A model generated the notes under the pieces. It made no database searches, was not told the origin of the DNA, and saw only the letters and a list, made by a program, of their open reading frames with translations. Shown here in pieces: positions 9,340 to 17,004 of a stretch of 64,000 nt of DNA. Source of the DNA: Solirubrum koreensis (GTDB taxonomy: Bacteria; Bacteroidota; Bacteroidia; Cytophagales; Hymenobacteraceae); NCBI RefSeq assembly GCF_039541855.1, contig NZ_BAABHA010000013.1, forward strand, positions 62,001 to 126,000, in the 5' to 3' direction. Made by a program: the position numbers and the translations under genes. Position 1 is the stretch's first letter. The number at the start of each line of letters is the position of its first letter.

Positions 9340-10416
9340 TTAGTCGGGGAACAGCACTCCCATAAGCACCTGGCTGACTTTCCTGGCGACGTCCGGGGAT
9401 TGGTTGGTGGCCACAAACAGCACCGTGCCGCCGTCGCGGGGGTCCAGGTAGCGGACATAATGGACAAAGAATATGTCGTTGCTGCCTCCGTGCGAAACCA
9501 CCCGCGTGCCGCGTTTGGACTCGTACACCGACCAGCCGTAACCGTACGAGATGGCCCCGCCGGGCTTTTTGGCAACGTAAGGCTGGTAGAGCTTGGCCTG
9601 TGTAGCTGGCGCCAGTATCCGGCCCCCGGCCAGGGCTTGGTGCCAGCGCCACATGTCTTGCGCCGTGCTGAGCATCCCGCCGTTGCCGCGCAGGTTCCAC
9701 GAGGGTCCGTCCGGCGCCCAACCTTTGGTCATGGGCTTGCCCCAGCGGCGCTCGCGCACGTAACCCACGGCGACGGTTGAATCGGGCCAGGTTGTCAGTC
9801 GATAACCGGTAGCGGTGAGGCCGGCAGGCTGAAAAAGCCGCTGGTGCAGGTATCGCTCGTACGGCAGGCTACTGACCCGCTCAATAACTACGGCCAGCAG
9901 CGAATACCCCACATTGGAATACTGATAGGCGGAACCCGGCGCAAATACCAGTTTGCTGCGCAGGGTCTGGCGAAGAAAGTCCGGCTGGCTGAGCCATCGT
10001 TCGTCCCGGCCCAAATATTCGCGCAGACCTGCCGTGTGCGTCAGCAGCTGGTGCAGGGTAATGCCGCGCTTGTCGGCCGGTGCCGAGGGAAAATACATGC
10101 CCAAGGAGTCTTGCACCGTCAACCTGCCGTCCTGCTCCAGGGCCAAGATGGCCGCGGCAGTGAACTGCTTAGTCAGCGAGCCGACGTCAAAGGCTGTAGC
10201 AGGACCGTTGCGAACGTGACGCTGCCGGTCCGCGTCACCGTAGCCCTGCTGCCACACCAGGCTGTCGCTGCGCCCGACTAGCACCACCCCGGCAAATCCG
10301 GTTCCTTCCAAAGCAGCCTTTAGGCGCTGAGGCAGGTCCACGGGCAGCCCGGCAGGTGGTACGACGGGGCGGGAGCTGCTGATAAGCAACGCGGATAGAA
10401 GCAGAAGGCAAAACAT
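9340..10416 (-). CDS. Serine hydrolase, class C beta-lactamase / D-Ala-D-Ala carboxypeptidase fold
   Basis: From the ATG at 10416 the product has 358 residues and a hydrophobic N-terminal signal (MFCLLLLSALLISSS). The catalytic SxxK tetrad SLTK is near residue 80 (FDVGSLTKQFTAAAIL), the second motif is YSN (YQYSNVGYSL), and a late His-Gly-Gly (VVSHGGSND) takes the place of KTG. This is the Beta-lactamase (PF00144) family, which includes peptidases and esterases as well as resistance enzymes; resistance should not be assumed. An in-frame upstream ATG at 10569 would add 51 basic residues. Convergent with the amidohydrolase gene. Confidence 0.88.
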   Translation of the reverse strand: MFCLLLLSALLISSSRPVVPPAGLPVDLPQRLKAALEGTGFAGVVLVGRSDSLVWQQGYGDADRQRHVRNGPATAFDVGSLTKQFTAAAILALEQDGRLTVQDSLGMYFPSAPADKRGITLHQLLTHTAGLREYLGRDERWLSQPDFLRQTLRSKLVFAPGSAYQYSNVGYSLLAVVIERVSSLPYERYLHQRLFQPAGLTATGYRLTTWPDSTVAVGYVRERRWGKPMTKGWAPDGPSWNLRGNGGMLSTAQDMWRWHQALAGGRILAPATQAKLYQPYVAKKPGGAISYGYGWSVYESKRGTRVVSHGGSNDIFFVHYVRYLDPRDGGTVLFVATNQSPDVARKVSQVLMGVLFPD

Positions 10417-10638
10417 AAGGAAGAGAGGTATCCAACATCCAAAGCACTTCCTAAGCGCCAGGCATGCGCGGCAGGAAATAATCTCCCGAGGGAATGGCCA
10501 AACGTAGGGCAACCGGCGGTGGGCCCCTAGTACAATCCGCAAAAGCATTTTTTTTCTCCGCCAACACACTTACAAAGTGACGGGTTTGCTGCGTGGCTCA
10601 CTGGCTGACAGCTGTAGTTCATGTTAAGCCCTACCTAC

Positions 10639-10899
10639 TTATCTGGACACAGTTAGCTCTTGCTGCAAACTCTTTAGCAGTTGCTCATATGATTCCGGGC
10701 AGAGGCGCACAGTGGGCTCGGCGGCCGTGCAATACAAGAAGGTGGGGTCAGCCAGCGCTACAGCACGGGCCCAGGCAGCTTCGGAAACGTCAGCGGAAAG
10801 GGATAGGTAAGGGGTGAATTCTTCTTGAATGAGCCGAATGACCAGCTTCTGCACGGTAGGGCAAATGCTGGAAAAGCGGCGATAAGGAATCGCAGCCAT
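10639..10899 (-). CDS. Small hypothetical protein
   Basis: A possible 86-residue product from the ATG at 10899 (MAAIPYRRFSS start; the frame is open further to 10989). It is mildly acidic with a helical C-terminus (ESYEQLLKSLQQEL). No family is recognised. Its codon use resembles nearby genes, but the evidence for coding is weak. Confidence 0.4.
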   Translation of the reverse strand: MAAIPYRRFSSICPTVQKLVIRLIQEEFTPYLSLSADVSEAAWARAVALADPTFLYCTAAEPTVRLCPESYEQLLKSLQQELTVSR

Positions 10900-10989
10900 A
10901 GAAAATGTCAACGGAAAGAATGGGAAACGCCCTGCCTGCAGCCGCGGATTTGGACTGGGCAGGAAACAGCTCATCAGCGCAGGAGCCAC

Positions 10990-11330
10990 TAAGGCGCTGC
11001 ATTTTGCTGATTACAGGAAGTGGAATGTGTTATTCCAGAGAGCCCACAAACAATGCTGGACGCTGCTGGATGGGCAGAGGCTGCCGTTGCGCCCAGCGCA
11101 GCCAGTCCGCAGTGAGGTCTGCTGACGAAGGACAACGGTGCAAATCAGAAGATTTTAGGGACAGCATGTTCGGCAGTCGGTAAGCGGGGCAAAACTAAAG
11201 AATAAGCCTGAAAAAATGGCCTCCGGGCTCTTCATGGGCACTTAACCGGTTTTGTCATGCCCCGGTTTTGTTTTTTTACGCCTTCCGGTTCGCCCAGTTT
11301 AGTCTGATTACCCGGCGAAATCCGGCTTTC
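10990..11330. other. Intergenic stretch without a supported gene
   Basis: About 340 bases between a doubtful small gene and the end of the first AbiEii gene. Short open frames exist on both strands, but none has a recognisable product. No strong hairpin with a U-tract was seen. Confidence 0.5.
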
Positions 11331-12320
11331 TCACTGTTGGTCAAATGCAACCAACCGGGCCGCGATTCCCCGCATGGTGTGCATCACCTGGTCAAATTCT
11401 GGTGCCGGCTGGTGCAGCAGTTCCGGGAGCTCGCGCTCATAGGCCCGGCGGGCCTGCTCCAGATTTACTGCCTCGCTCTGGTAGGCCCAGCACTCGCTCA
11501 GGGGCCGGCTTTTCCACTCGTGGGTGGGGCCCTTTACGCCGGCGGTGACATCATCGGCCTGCACGGCGCGCAGCAGCGCAAACAAGTCTTCGCCGGGCAG
11601 CAGTGCCGCTACCTCGGCGTGGCCGGCCAGCTTGTGCAGGTCGTAGAGGTGCCGCACCTTGGCGCTCACGTCCACGGCCGGGTCGGGCTCGTAGGACGCC
11701 CGCACCAGGGCCATGATTTTCTCGGCAAAGGTGCGTCCCAGGCTGAGCACATTGAAGTCGAAGGAGTGCAGCCCGAACTCGTCCAGTTCCGCCGCCAGCC
11801 CCCGCGCCGCAAACACATCAGCGATGTAGCAGTTCAGCGGCAGCCGCACCACGGGGTGGGGTTCGCCAAAAGCGGTTATCTCCAGCAGAATGTTTTCGCC
11901 GGCCACGGTGGAGGTGTGCGGGAACGTGCGGGGGTAGCGGTGGTACACGCGCCGAATCTGCCCCAGCTTGTTGTTGCCCGGCACTTCCGGCAGCTCTTCC
12001 GCCGTTCCTACCCCTACAGCCGCGTGGTGCACCTGCCGAATGAGGGTCCGCACTGCGGCGCCGGTGCGTCCGCCCAGCAGCACGGCCAGGTCCACATCTT
12101 CTGAGAAACGGTCAATAAGTCGGTACGCTTTCGAAAGGGACGTGCCACCTTTAAATACGACCTCGCCCGCCACGGGCGACTCGGCCAAGTTGCGCAGCAC
12201 CCACGTCACCCAGTAGTCTTTCTCAATCAGGGCCTGGCTCAGCCCCGTTTCGGTGGCGGTCAGCAAAATGGCCTCGCCGAACACGTCGGGCTGGCGGTGC
12301 AACGTCATTGGATTCGCCAC
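11331..12320 (-). CDS. AbiEii-type nucleotidyltransferase toxin (module 1)
   Basis: The 329-residue protein has the DNA-polymerase-beta-type motif KGGTSLSKAY followed by FSEDVDLAVL, the hallmark of the AbiEii/AbiGii toxin family. The GGTS loop and the Asp-x-Asp pair bind nucleotide and metal. These toxins transfer nucleotides, probably to tRNA in known members, and are silenced by a cognate AbiEi protein. The start overlaps the end of the upstream AbiEi-like gene by 16 bases, as expected for a type IV toxin-antitoxin operon. The module can act in phage abortive infection and plasmid maintenance. Confidence 0.9.
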   Translation of the reverse strand: MANPMTLHRQPDVFGEAILLTATETGLSQALIEKDYWVTWVLRNLAESPVAGEVVFKGGTSLSKAYRLIDRFSEDVDLAVLLGGRTGAAVRTLIRQVHHAAVGVGTAEELPEVPGNNKLGQIRRVYHRYPRTFPHTSTVAGENILLEITAFGEPHPVVRLPLNCYIADVFAARGLAAELDEFGLHSFDFNVLSLGRTFAEKIMALVRASYEPDPAVDVSAKVRHLYDLHKLAGHAEVAALLPGEDLFALLRAVQADDVTAGVKGPTHEWKSRPLSECWAYQSEAVNLEQARRAYERELPELLHQPAPEFDQVMHTMRGIAARLVAFDQQ

Positions 12321-13051
12321 AGGTCGCGGTTGGGTAAGTCGGCCGCGGACAAGCCGAGGCGGTAAATGGTCAAGGGGTTCAGGCTTTGGCGTAGCGCCGG
12401 CGTGAGGGCCTGCTCGCCGATTTGTTCCAGCAGGGCGCCCAGCAGGGCGCGGGTAGCGGGGTTGTAGGTCAGCGCTAGGGCCACCAGGCGGCGTTTGTCG
12501 GCGAGCGGCAACTTGCGCACCTTTTCCCGCAGCTGGACAATTAGTTTGGCCGGCCGGGCGTCGGGCACGCGCTTGATGCGGCGCAGCGCGTCGAGCAACT
12601 GCCGCAGCGCTACTTCTTCCGGGCGGCCGGCGCCAGAATTGCGCACGTAGCGCACGCGCACCGTCCCGATTTGCCTGGCGGGCTTGGGCCGGGGCGTGGC
12701 AATCTCAATTTCCCGCGGCACCTGGGTCGTCAGCCCGAGCCGGTTGAAGATGGCCGCGCCGGTGGGGTAGTCCAAGCCTCCGGTGGCCGGGGCCTGCAGC
12801 AAGGATTCCAGTACCTGCTGCTCGCTGGGTGGTACGGGCCCAAAGCGGCCGGTCGGGGCCACCCGGTAGCGGCCCTTGGCCACGCGCTGCACCTGCCCCG
12901 TGCGGGTCAGCCGGTTCAACGCCGAGGCCACGGAGGGCGCGCTCAAGCCCAGTTGCTCGAAGTCTGTGAAGCGCACAATCTGCCCCGGCGTCAGCTGCTG
13001 CAGACGCCGCAGCAAGCGCTGCTGAGTAGGAGAAGTGCGAGAACGGGCCAT
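12305..13051 (-). CDS. AbiEi-type antitoxin / repressor, DUF6088 family (module 1)
   Basis: The 248-residue protein has an N-terminal winged helix-turn-helix (residues about 8-60: LLRRLQQLTPGQIVRFTDF, then SAPSVASALNRL) and a C-terminal helical domain. This is the DUF6088/AbiEi layout, in which the N-terminal wing binds the promoter and the C-terminal half neutralises the toxin. It overlaps the AbiEii gene by 16 bases and is the first gene of the operon. A perfect inverted repeat lies 38 bases upstream of its start and is a good candidate for its own operator. Confidence 0.85.
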   Translation of the reverse strand: MARSRTSPTQQRLLRRLQQLTPGQIVRFTDFEQLGLSAPSVASALNRLTRTGQVQRVAKGRYRVAPTGRFGPVPPSEQQVLESLLQAPATGGLDYPTGAAIFNRLGLTTQVPREIEIATPRPKPARQIGTVRVRYVRNSGAGRPEEVALRQLLDALRRIKRVPDARPAKLIVQLREKVRKLPLADKRRLVALALTYNPATRALLGALLEQIGEQALTPALRQSLNPLTIYRLGLSAADLPNRDLWRIQ

Positions 13052-13088
13052 GGCTGGTAAACGAAAAGGGAAGATACATCATCAAACG

Positions 13089-13124
13089 AAGCGCAAAGTT
13101 TTTTTGATTAAAAACTTTGCGCTT
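13089..13124. promoter_or_regulatory. 15-bp perfect inverted repeat, probable AbiEi operator (module 1)
   Basis: The arms AAGCGCAAAGTTTTT (13089-13103) and its exact reverse complement (13110-13124) flank a 6-base loop. It sits 38 bases upstream of the AbiEi start at 13051. AbiEi proteins are known to bind inverted repeats in their own promoter, so an autorepression site is the simplest reading. A transcription terminator is less likely because no gene ends here. Confidence 0.6.
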
Positions 13125-13285
13125 AACAAATCAACTCGCTGATTTAGAATAACAAGCAATAAAATGTGTTATTCAGCACCATCCCGAACTCCATTGGTCA
13201 GCTACGGTGGCCAGTCCAATGAATCATGCAGACTTTGAGGCATCCACTAGATTTGACGCAATGTCTTGCCCTTACTCCGCGCCGT

Positions 13286-13726
13286 ATGCCCTTGACTGCT
13301 GCTACTGACTTGCCTGAGCTGCTGAAGCAGGTTGCGCGGGACCTGAACGACCCAACCGTATACTACTTGCTGGGCGCGCACTATTACGACCGCGACAACC
13401 ACCCGCGGCGCCGGCACTATCCGGGCGTCTTTTCCTTGCACCACGGCGAGGTAGCCAACCTGGAAGTTGGGAGTGATTTCCTGGCCTTCGACACGGCGCT
13501 GGTGCGCTACCCGGAAGACGACGAGCCCCACGCGCCGGGTTCCTGGACTGACCGCTTCCGCGCAACCATTCCCTTCGGGCAGCTTTACCAACTCCTGCGC
13601 AAAGTCGTGCCGTCCGGGCAGTCAGTGGGCGAAACGCTTACCTTTCTGCCCGTGGACGCCGTGTATTACAACGAGCGGGTGCACCGTGAGCATTACCCGT
13701 CCCCGTGGACAATGAACCAGCCCTGA
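13286..13726 (+). CDS. Hypothetical protein, paralogue of the next gene
   Basis: The product has 146 residues from the ATG at 13286. That start is chosen because it aligns with the start of the downstream paralogue; the frame is open to 13226. The two share the pattern L-x3-L-x-Q, a DLxDP motif, a GxxxLH-x3-VxNLxxG strand pair, and a later Y/W-x2-(L/M)R turn. No catalytic motif is visible. It appears to be a small alpha/beta protein of unknown role, first of three closely spaced genes (13286-14488) between two AbiE modules. Confidence 0.6.
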   Translation: MPLTAATDLPELLKQVARDLNDPTVYYLLGAHYYDRDNHPRRRHYPGVFSLHHGEVANLEVGSDFLAFDTALVRYPEDDEPHAPGSWTDRFRATIPFGQLYQLLRKVVPSGQSVGETLTFLPVDAVYYNERVHREHYPSPWTMNQP

Positions 13727-13736
13727 CCACCCCGCT

Positions 13737-14108
13737 ATGCCTCGTGCTCCCCATGCCTTAGAAACGGTACTGCAGCAGCTGCAAACCGACCTATCGGACC
13801 CGCAGCATCACTTTATGGTGTGCACAACCTACTTTGAATCGGAGAGCGGCCCGGTCATGCTCGGCACCCTGCACCTGCACCAGAGCACGGTGTGGAATCT
13901 GCAAATCGGTGCTGAAGGCTTTACCTGCGAGGTACTGCTCCAGCCCGGCAGCCAGCAGCCCCGCTCGTCGGTCCGCGTATCCTACGCCAACGTCTGGCAG
14001 GTGATGCGTGGCAATAATCCGAACTTCAATGCCGGTAAACGGGCAGGTTTACTGTACGAAAACAACCACGCCTTATCCACCTTTGCCCGGCAGGGACTGG
14101 CTGAATAA
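13737..14108 (+). CDS. Hypothetical protein, paralogue of the previous gene
   Basis: The 123-residue product is related to the upstream gene along most of its length (DLSDPQHHF against DLNDPTVYY; LHLHQSTVWNLQIGAE against FSLHHGEVANLEVGSD). It starts 10 bases after the first gene stops, which suggests tandem duplication and co-transcription. No family recognised. The third gene follows after 2 bases. Confidence 0.6.
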   Translation: MPRAPHALETVLQQLQTDLSDPQHHFMVCTTYFESESGPVMLGTLHLHQSTVWNLQIGAEGFTCEVLLQPGSQQPRSSVRVSYANVWQVMRGNNPNFNAGKRAGLLYENNHALSTFARQGLAE

Positions 14109-14110
14109 TC

Positions 14111-14488
14111 ATGGAAGAGCTGCTCCAGCCACGCCACCCCCTCGACAAGCACCACCAGGCCCAGCTGCAGGCCTTGCAGCAGCTGCCCGAAAGCCAGCGG
14201 GCCGAGATGGCCCGGCTGTTCCGCCTGGGCAACGCCACGTACCGTTACCAGCAACTGGCCGACGGGGAAGTAACGGAAGATGATTACCAGCACTGGCTGC
14301 AAGGATTGCCCGAGCGCTTTCGGCAGGCCATGGAGCAGGGCGGCTTTGCGGGCGCTAAGTCCAGCCTGGCCCTGCGTCGGCATGCGCTGGAGCGGCGCGA
14401 CGTGGGCTACTCCGCTTTCATGCAGGCCATCCTCTCACCCGAGGACTGGGCCTTTGAGCAACAACAGCGCGCTGCCGCTGGGCTGTAG
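14111..14488 (+). CDS. Hypothetical helical protein, third of a small operon
   Basis: The 125-residue, Gln/Glu-rich, almost entirely helical product starts MEELLQPRHPLDKHHQ and contains GNATYRYQQLADGEVTEDDY. It follows the previous stop by 2 bases. No known domain is recognised. A degenerate relative of its first 30 codons occurs at 18037-18168 just behind the recombinase gene, so this is a recurring accessory gene. Confidence 0.6.
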   Translation: MEELLQPRHPLDKHHQAQLQALQQLPESQRAEMARLFRLGNATYRYQQLADGEVTEDDYQHWLQGLPERFRQAMEQGGFAGAKSSLALRRHALERRDVGYSAFMQAILSPEDWAFEQQQRAAAGL

Positions 14489-14835
14489 AATGACTTATTA
14501 CTGGGGCGCCCCTCTCTGTTTCAATGGCTGGCTTCTGGCAGAAGCGACGCAGCCCCGTGCCCAGTGAGCCCTTGCTGAGCCCATTGCCATCGTACGCCCC
14601 CGCGCTAGAAAGAGGCCCTGCGTGCTGGAAAACCGCTTTTGCGAAATCCACCCCGGGCATGATGAGCCCATTGTGAGCACATTGGCTGAGCAGTAAACAT
14701 AAAAAAGGTGCTGTTGTAAGGTTTACCCTGGTCTTAACCTTAAAGACTTCCTTTGCCTTAAACCCAAGGCCGGCTGCGGAATAATTGGCGGGTACTGGAT
14801 TACGGTCAATGACCTGAATAGCCAATTTAGCTTTG
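14489..14835. other. Intergenic stretch without a supported gene
   Basis: The space between the three-gene cluster and the regulatory region of AbiE module 2. Open frames on both strands have no recognisable product. It may contain old insertion-sequence debris, but I could not establish that. Confidence 0.4.
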
Positions 14836-14865
14836 ACCTTAGCAGGTACTAGTACCTGCTAAGGT
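14836..14865. promoter_or_regulatory. 30-bp perfect palindrome, distal operator candidate of AbiE module 2
   Basis: A perfect 30-bp palindrome centred on ACT|AGT with core GGTACTAGTACC. The same 12-bp core occurs in a second perfect palindrome at 14957-14984, with centres 120 bp apart. Two related operators at this distance could support cooperative or looped repression of the AbiEi promoter. Confidence 0.55.
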
Positions 14866-14920
14866 ACGAAATAAATCTGAACTGGTTGCAGCGAAAACGT
14901 CCTCGATACTCCCTCATAAC

Positions 14921-14951
14921 TTGACTTTGTCAAAAATAGCTTGTAACTTTG
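14921..14951 (+). promoter_or_regulatory. Bacteroidetes-type promoter of AbiEi (module 2)
   Basis: A TTG at 14921 and a TAACTTTG box at 14944-14951 match the Bacteroidetes -33/-7 consensus (TTG ... TAnnTTTG) with 20 bases between them. The predicted transcription start falls just before or inside the palindrome at 14957, so a bound repressor would block initiation directly. The AbiEi start codon is at 15001. Confidence 0.55.
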
Positions 14952-14956
14952 CCTGA

Positions 14957-14984
14957 GTGCCTAAGGTACTAGTACCTTAGGCAC
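14957..14984. promoter_or_regulatory. 28-bp perfect palindrome, proximal operator candidate of AbiE module 2
   Basis: The arm GTGCCTAAGGTACT is followed immediately by its exact reverse complement, with no spacer. It lies 6 bases downstream of the -7 box and 16 bases before the AbiEi start codon. It shares the GGTACTAGTACC core with the palindrome at 14836-14865. Confidence 0.6.
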
Positions 14985-15000
14985 CTTGAATATTTTCAAA

Positions 15001-15885
15001 ATGGCCAACAAAACGCGCTTTCAGATTGCGAAAAAGGATATAATGGCCTTTTTTAGCCAGCGGGAACAGCGCGTATACCGGGAACGGGAGTTAGAGCAGT
15101 TGCTGGCCCAGCAACGGGAGGGCTGGCGCCTGGCCGCCGGCACCCGGGTGCGAGATTTTCTCGACCTGATGCTGGATGCTACGCCATTGCGGCCGGTAGT
15201 TGTCCAGGCGGGTGGTCAGACCAAAACCTATTACACTTGGGGCGAAGTAACTGCCTTTGAGCTGGGCAGTCACCTAGTGCCACGCGCTTACCTGTCGCAC
15301 TACACTGCGCTCTACCTACACGGCCTAACCGAACAGATTCCCAAACAGATTTTTGTCAATCAGGAGCAGAGTGCCCGGCAGCCGGTTTCGCTGCCCGAGC
15401 TGACCCAGGCCGAGCTGACGGCGGCCTACGCCCGCCCCGCGAAGCTCACGCTGCCCAGCGCGTACTACGGCGACTATGCCTTTGTGCAGCTGCATAGCAA
15501 ATTCACGGGTCAACTCGGGGTGGTCACGCAGGAGCACTTCGCCGCCGGCCGGGTAACCCTGACCGGGCTGGAGCGGACGCTGCTGGACGTGACGGTGCGG
15601 CCCGAATACGCCGGGGGCATCTACCAGGTGCAGGAGGCCTACCGGCTGGCCGCGGGCCGCGTTTCCATTAACCGGCTCCTGGGGCTACTGACCAAGCTCA
15701 ACTACCGCTACCCGTACCACCAGGCGGTGGGACTCTACCTGGAGCGGGCCGGTACCTACAAGGCCTCGCAGCTGCAGCTCGTGCGCAAGTTTCAGCCGGC
15801 AACCCTGGACTTCTACCTGGCGCACCAACTAGTCAACCCGGCCTACGATGCCCAGTGGCGGGTGTATTATCCGGCACATTTCTAG
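15001..15885 (+). CDS. AbiEi-type antitoxin / repressor (module 2)
   Basis: From the ATG at 15001 the product has 294 residues; the open frame reaches a TTG at 14986, but the ATG is the better start. The N-terminal about 75 residues look like a winged helix (DIMAFFSQREQRVYRERELEQLL), followed by an AbiEi-like region (AYLSHYTALYLHGLTEQIP; TGLERTLLDVTVRPEYAGG). It is paired with the AbiEii gene at 15882 but the two are convergent, not in an operon. Two strong palindromes upstream suggest autoregulation. Confidence 0.8.
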   Translation: MANKTRFQIAKKDIMAFFSQREQRVYRERELEQLLAQQREGWRLAAGTRVRDFLDLMLDATPLRPVVVQAGGQTKTYYTWGEVTAFELGSHLVPRAYLSHYTALYLHGLTEQIPKQIFVNQEQSARQPVSLPELTQAELTAAYARPAKLTLPSAYYGDYAFVQLHSKFTGQLGVVTQEHFAAGRVTLTGLERTLLDVTVRPEYAGGIYQVQEAYRLAAGRVSINRLLGLLTKLNYRYPYHQAVGLYLERAGTYKASQLQLVRKFQPATLDFYLAHQLVNPAYDAQWRVYYPAHF

Positions 15886-16775
15886 GCCGTAGCGGCCGGG
15901 CTGGTTGCCGAGGGCTCCAGCAGGTGGCTGAAGTTGGTGACGACGTAGTCGAAGTACGCATCAAAGCCCAGCAGTTGGGTGCCGGCCGTCACGTTTGCTT
16001 CCACAGACTTGTAATCGGCGCGGTGCAACTCGCGGTACTCGGCGATGGTTGCCAGGTAAGACTCAGGTACGCGCTTGGCACCGAACACCTGCCGCAGGGC
16101 CTCCAGGGCGGCGTCACTGGTCGAGTCAATGGTAAACTCGTGGGCGAGGGTGTAGATGTCGTAGAAATCCCGGGCCCGGCCAACCGACTTATGCCCGCCC
16201 ACAATCGCGCTGTAATCGGGTATCTGCTGACAGATGGCCCGGAGCTTCTCAAAGACGACGAGTTGGGGCGGGTACACGTAATAGGTGTAGCCGTTGAGGG
16301 TTTTCTCGACCTTTAGCTCGCAGTATTCGAAGGGGCTGATGTCGACCGTGAACTTGCGGTTCTGCTGCGCGTCAAACGTAAGCGAGTTGCGCCGCAGGCC
16401 GGCCAAATCGCCCGCGTGCTGGCGAGCCTGGGCGACCGGCGTGAGCTTGAACTCCAGCAGGTAGCCGCCCCAGAATGATTTCAGGTGCTCGGCGAGCTTG
16501 CTGGGCCGCTGCTGCCAGCGCACGTCGAACGCGTGCAGGCCCTCCTCGGCAAATACCGTTACCAAGGACCTTTCAATGGTGACGAACGTGGCCTCCAGGT
16601 CCTCAAAATCGTCGGCCATGGAAAAATCGAGGTCGGCCGAGCCGCGGTTACCCACCTCGTAGGCAATGCTAATGGCGTTGCCGCCTTTGAGCACGAGCTT
16701 TTCCATGAGCTCGTCGTCGGCCACCATGGCAATAATAACCAAACGCTTAATTTTATCGAGCAGCGATAATTCCAT
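15882..16775 (-). CDS. AbiEii-type nucleotidyltransferase toxin (module 2)
   Basis: The 297-residue product has the motif VLKGGNAISIAYE followed by GSADLDFSMAD, matching the GG(N/T)xxS loop and Asp-x-Asp pair of AbiEii nucleotidyltransferases. It is convergent with the AbiEi gene: the two stop codons share the CTAG at 15882-15885. Because toxin and antitoxin are on opposite strands, their dosage cannot be set by one mRNA. It needs its own promoter, probably in the region 16776-16900. Confidence 0.85.
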   Translation of the reverse strand: MELSLLDKIKRLVIIAMVADDELMEKLVLKGGNAISIAYEVGNRGSADLDFSMADDFEDLEATFVTIERSLVTVFAEEGLHAFDVRWQQRPSKLAEHLKSFWGGYLLEFKLTPVAQARQHAGDLAGLRRNSLTFDAQQNRKFTVDISPFEYCELKVEKTLNGYTYYVYPPQLVVFEKLRAICQQIPDYSAIVGGHKSVGRARDFYDIYTLAHEFTIDSTSDAALEALRQVFGAKRVPESYLATIAEYRELHRADYKSVEANVTAGTQLLGFDAYFDYVVTNFSHLLEPSATSPAATA

Positions 16776-16852
16776 GCCTTAAAAGTACGCATTGCATGGG
16801 TGGGCTCCGAAACGGCCGGACTGAGCAGAAAGGCACTTGTGTGAAACGCTGA

Positions 16853-16998
16853 GTTTAGACATCATAATTGTTACTTATGATACCTAAACACTCTCGCGGC
16901 ACTTATTCAAACTTAGGTTCCATAACTGTTCATTATCGGACCTAAGTTTACTGTATATTTGGCTAGCGTTTGCAACCCCACAGTTTGCAATTGCAAAC
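16853..16998. promoter_or_regulatory. Promoter region of the tyrosine recombinase with three inverted repeats
   Basis: Three symmetric elements lie here: an imperfect 14-bp repeat (16853-16866 with 16876-16889), a perfect 10-bp repeat AAACTTAGGT (16909-16918 with 16940-16949), and a perfect 16-bp palindrome GTTTGCAATTGCAAAC (16983-16998) with an extra half-site at 16968-16975. A Bacteroidetes-type -7 box TATATTTG is at 16954-16961. These may be operators of the recombinase gene or part of an attachment site; no matching copy elsewhere was found by eye. Confidence 0.5.
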
Positions 16999-17004
16999 TC
17001 ATAA

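Noticed and set aside
9340..10416. Antibiotic-resistance beta-lactamase
   Set aside because: The SxxK and YSN motifs define a broad serine hydrolase family of peptidases and esterases; nothing here indicates resistance.
14418..14825. 135-codon leftward open frame behind the three-gene cluster
   Set aside because: It overlaps the supported gene at 14111-14488 on the other strand and shows no domain.
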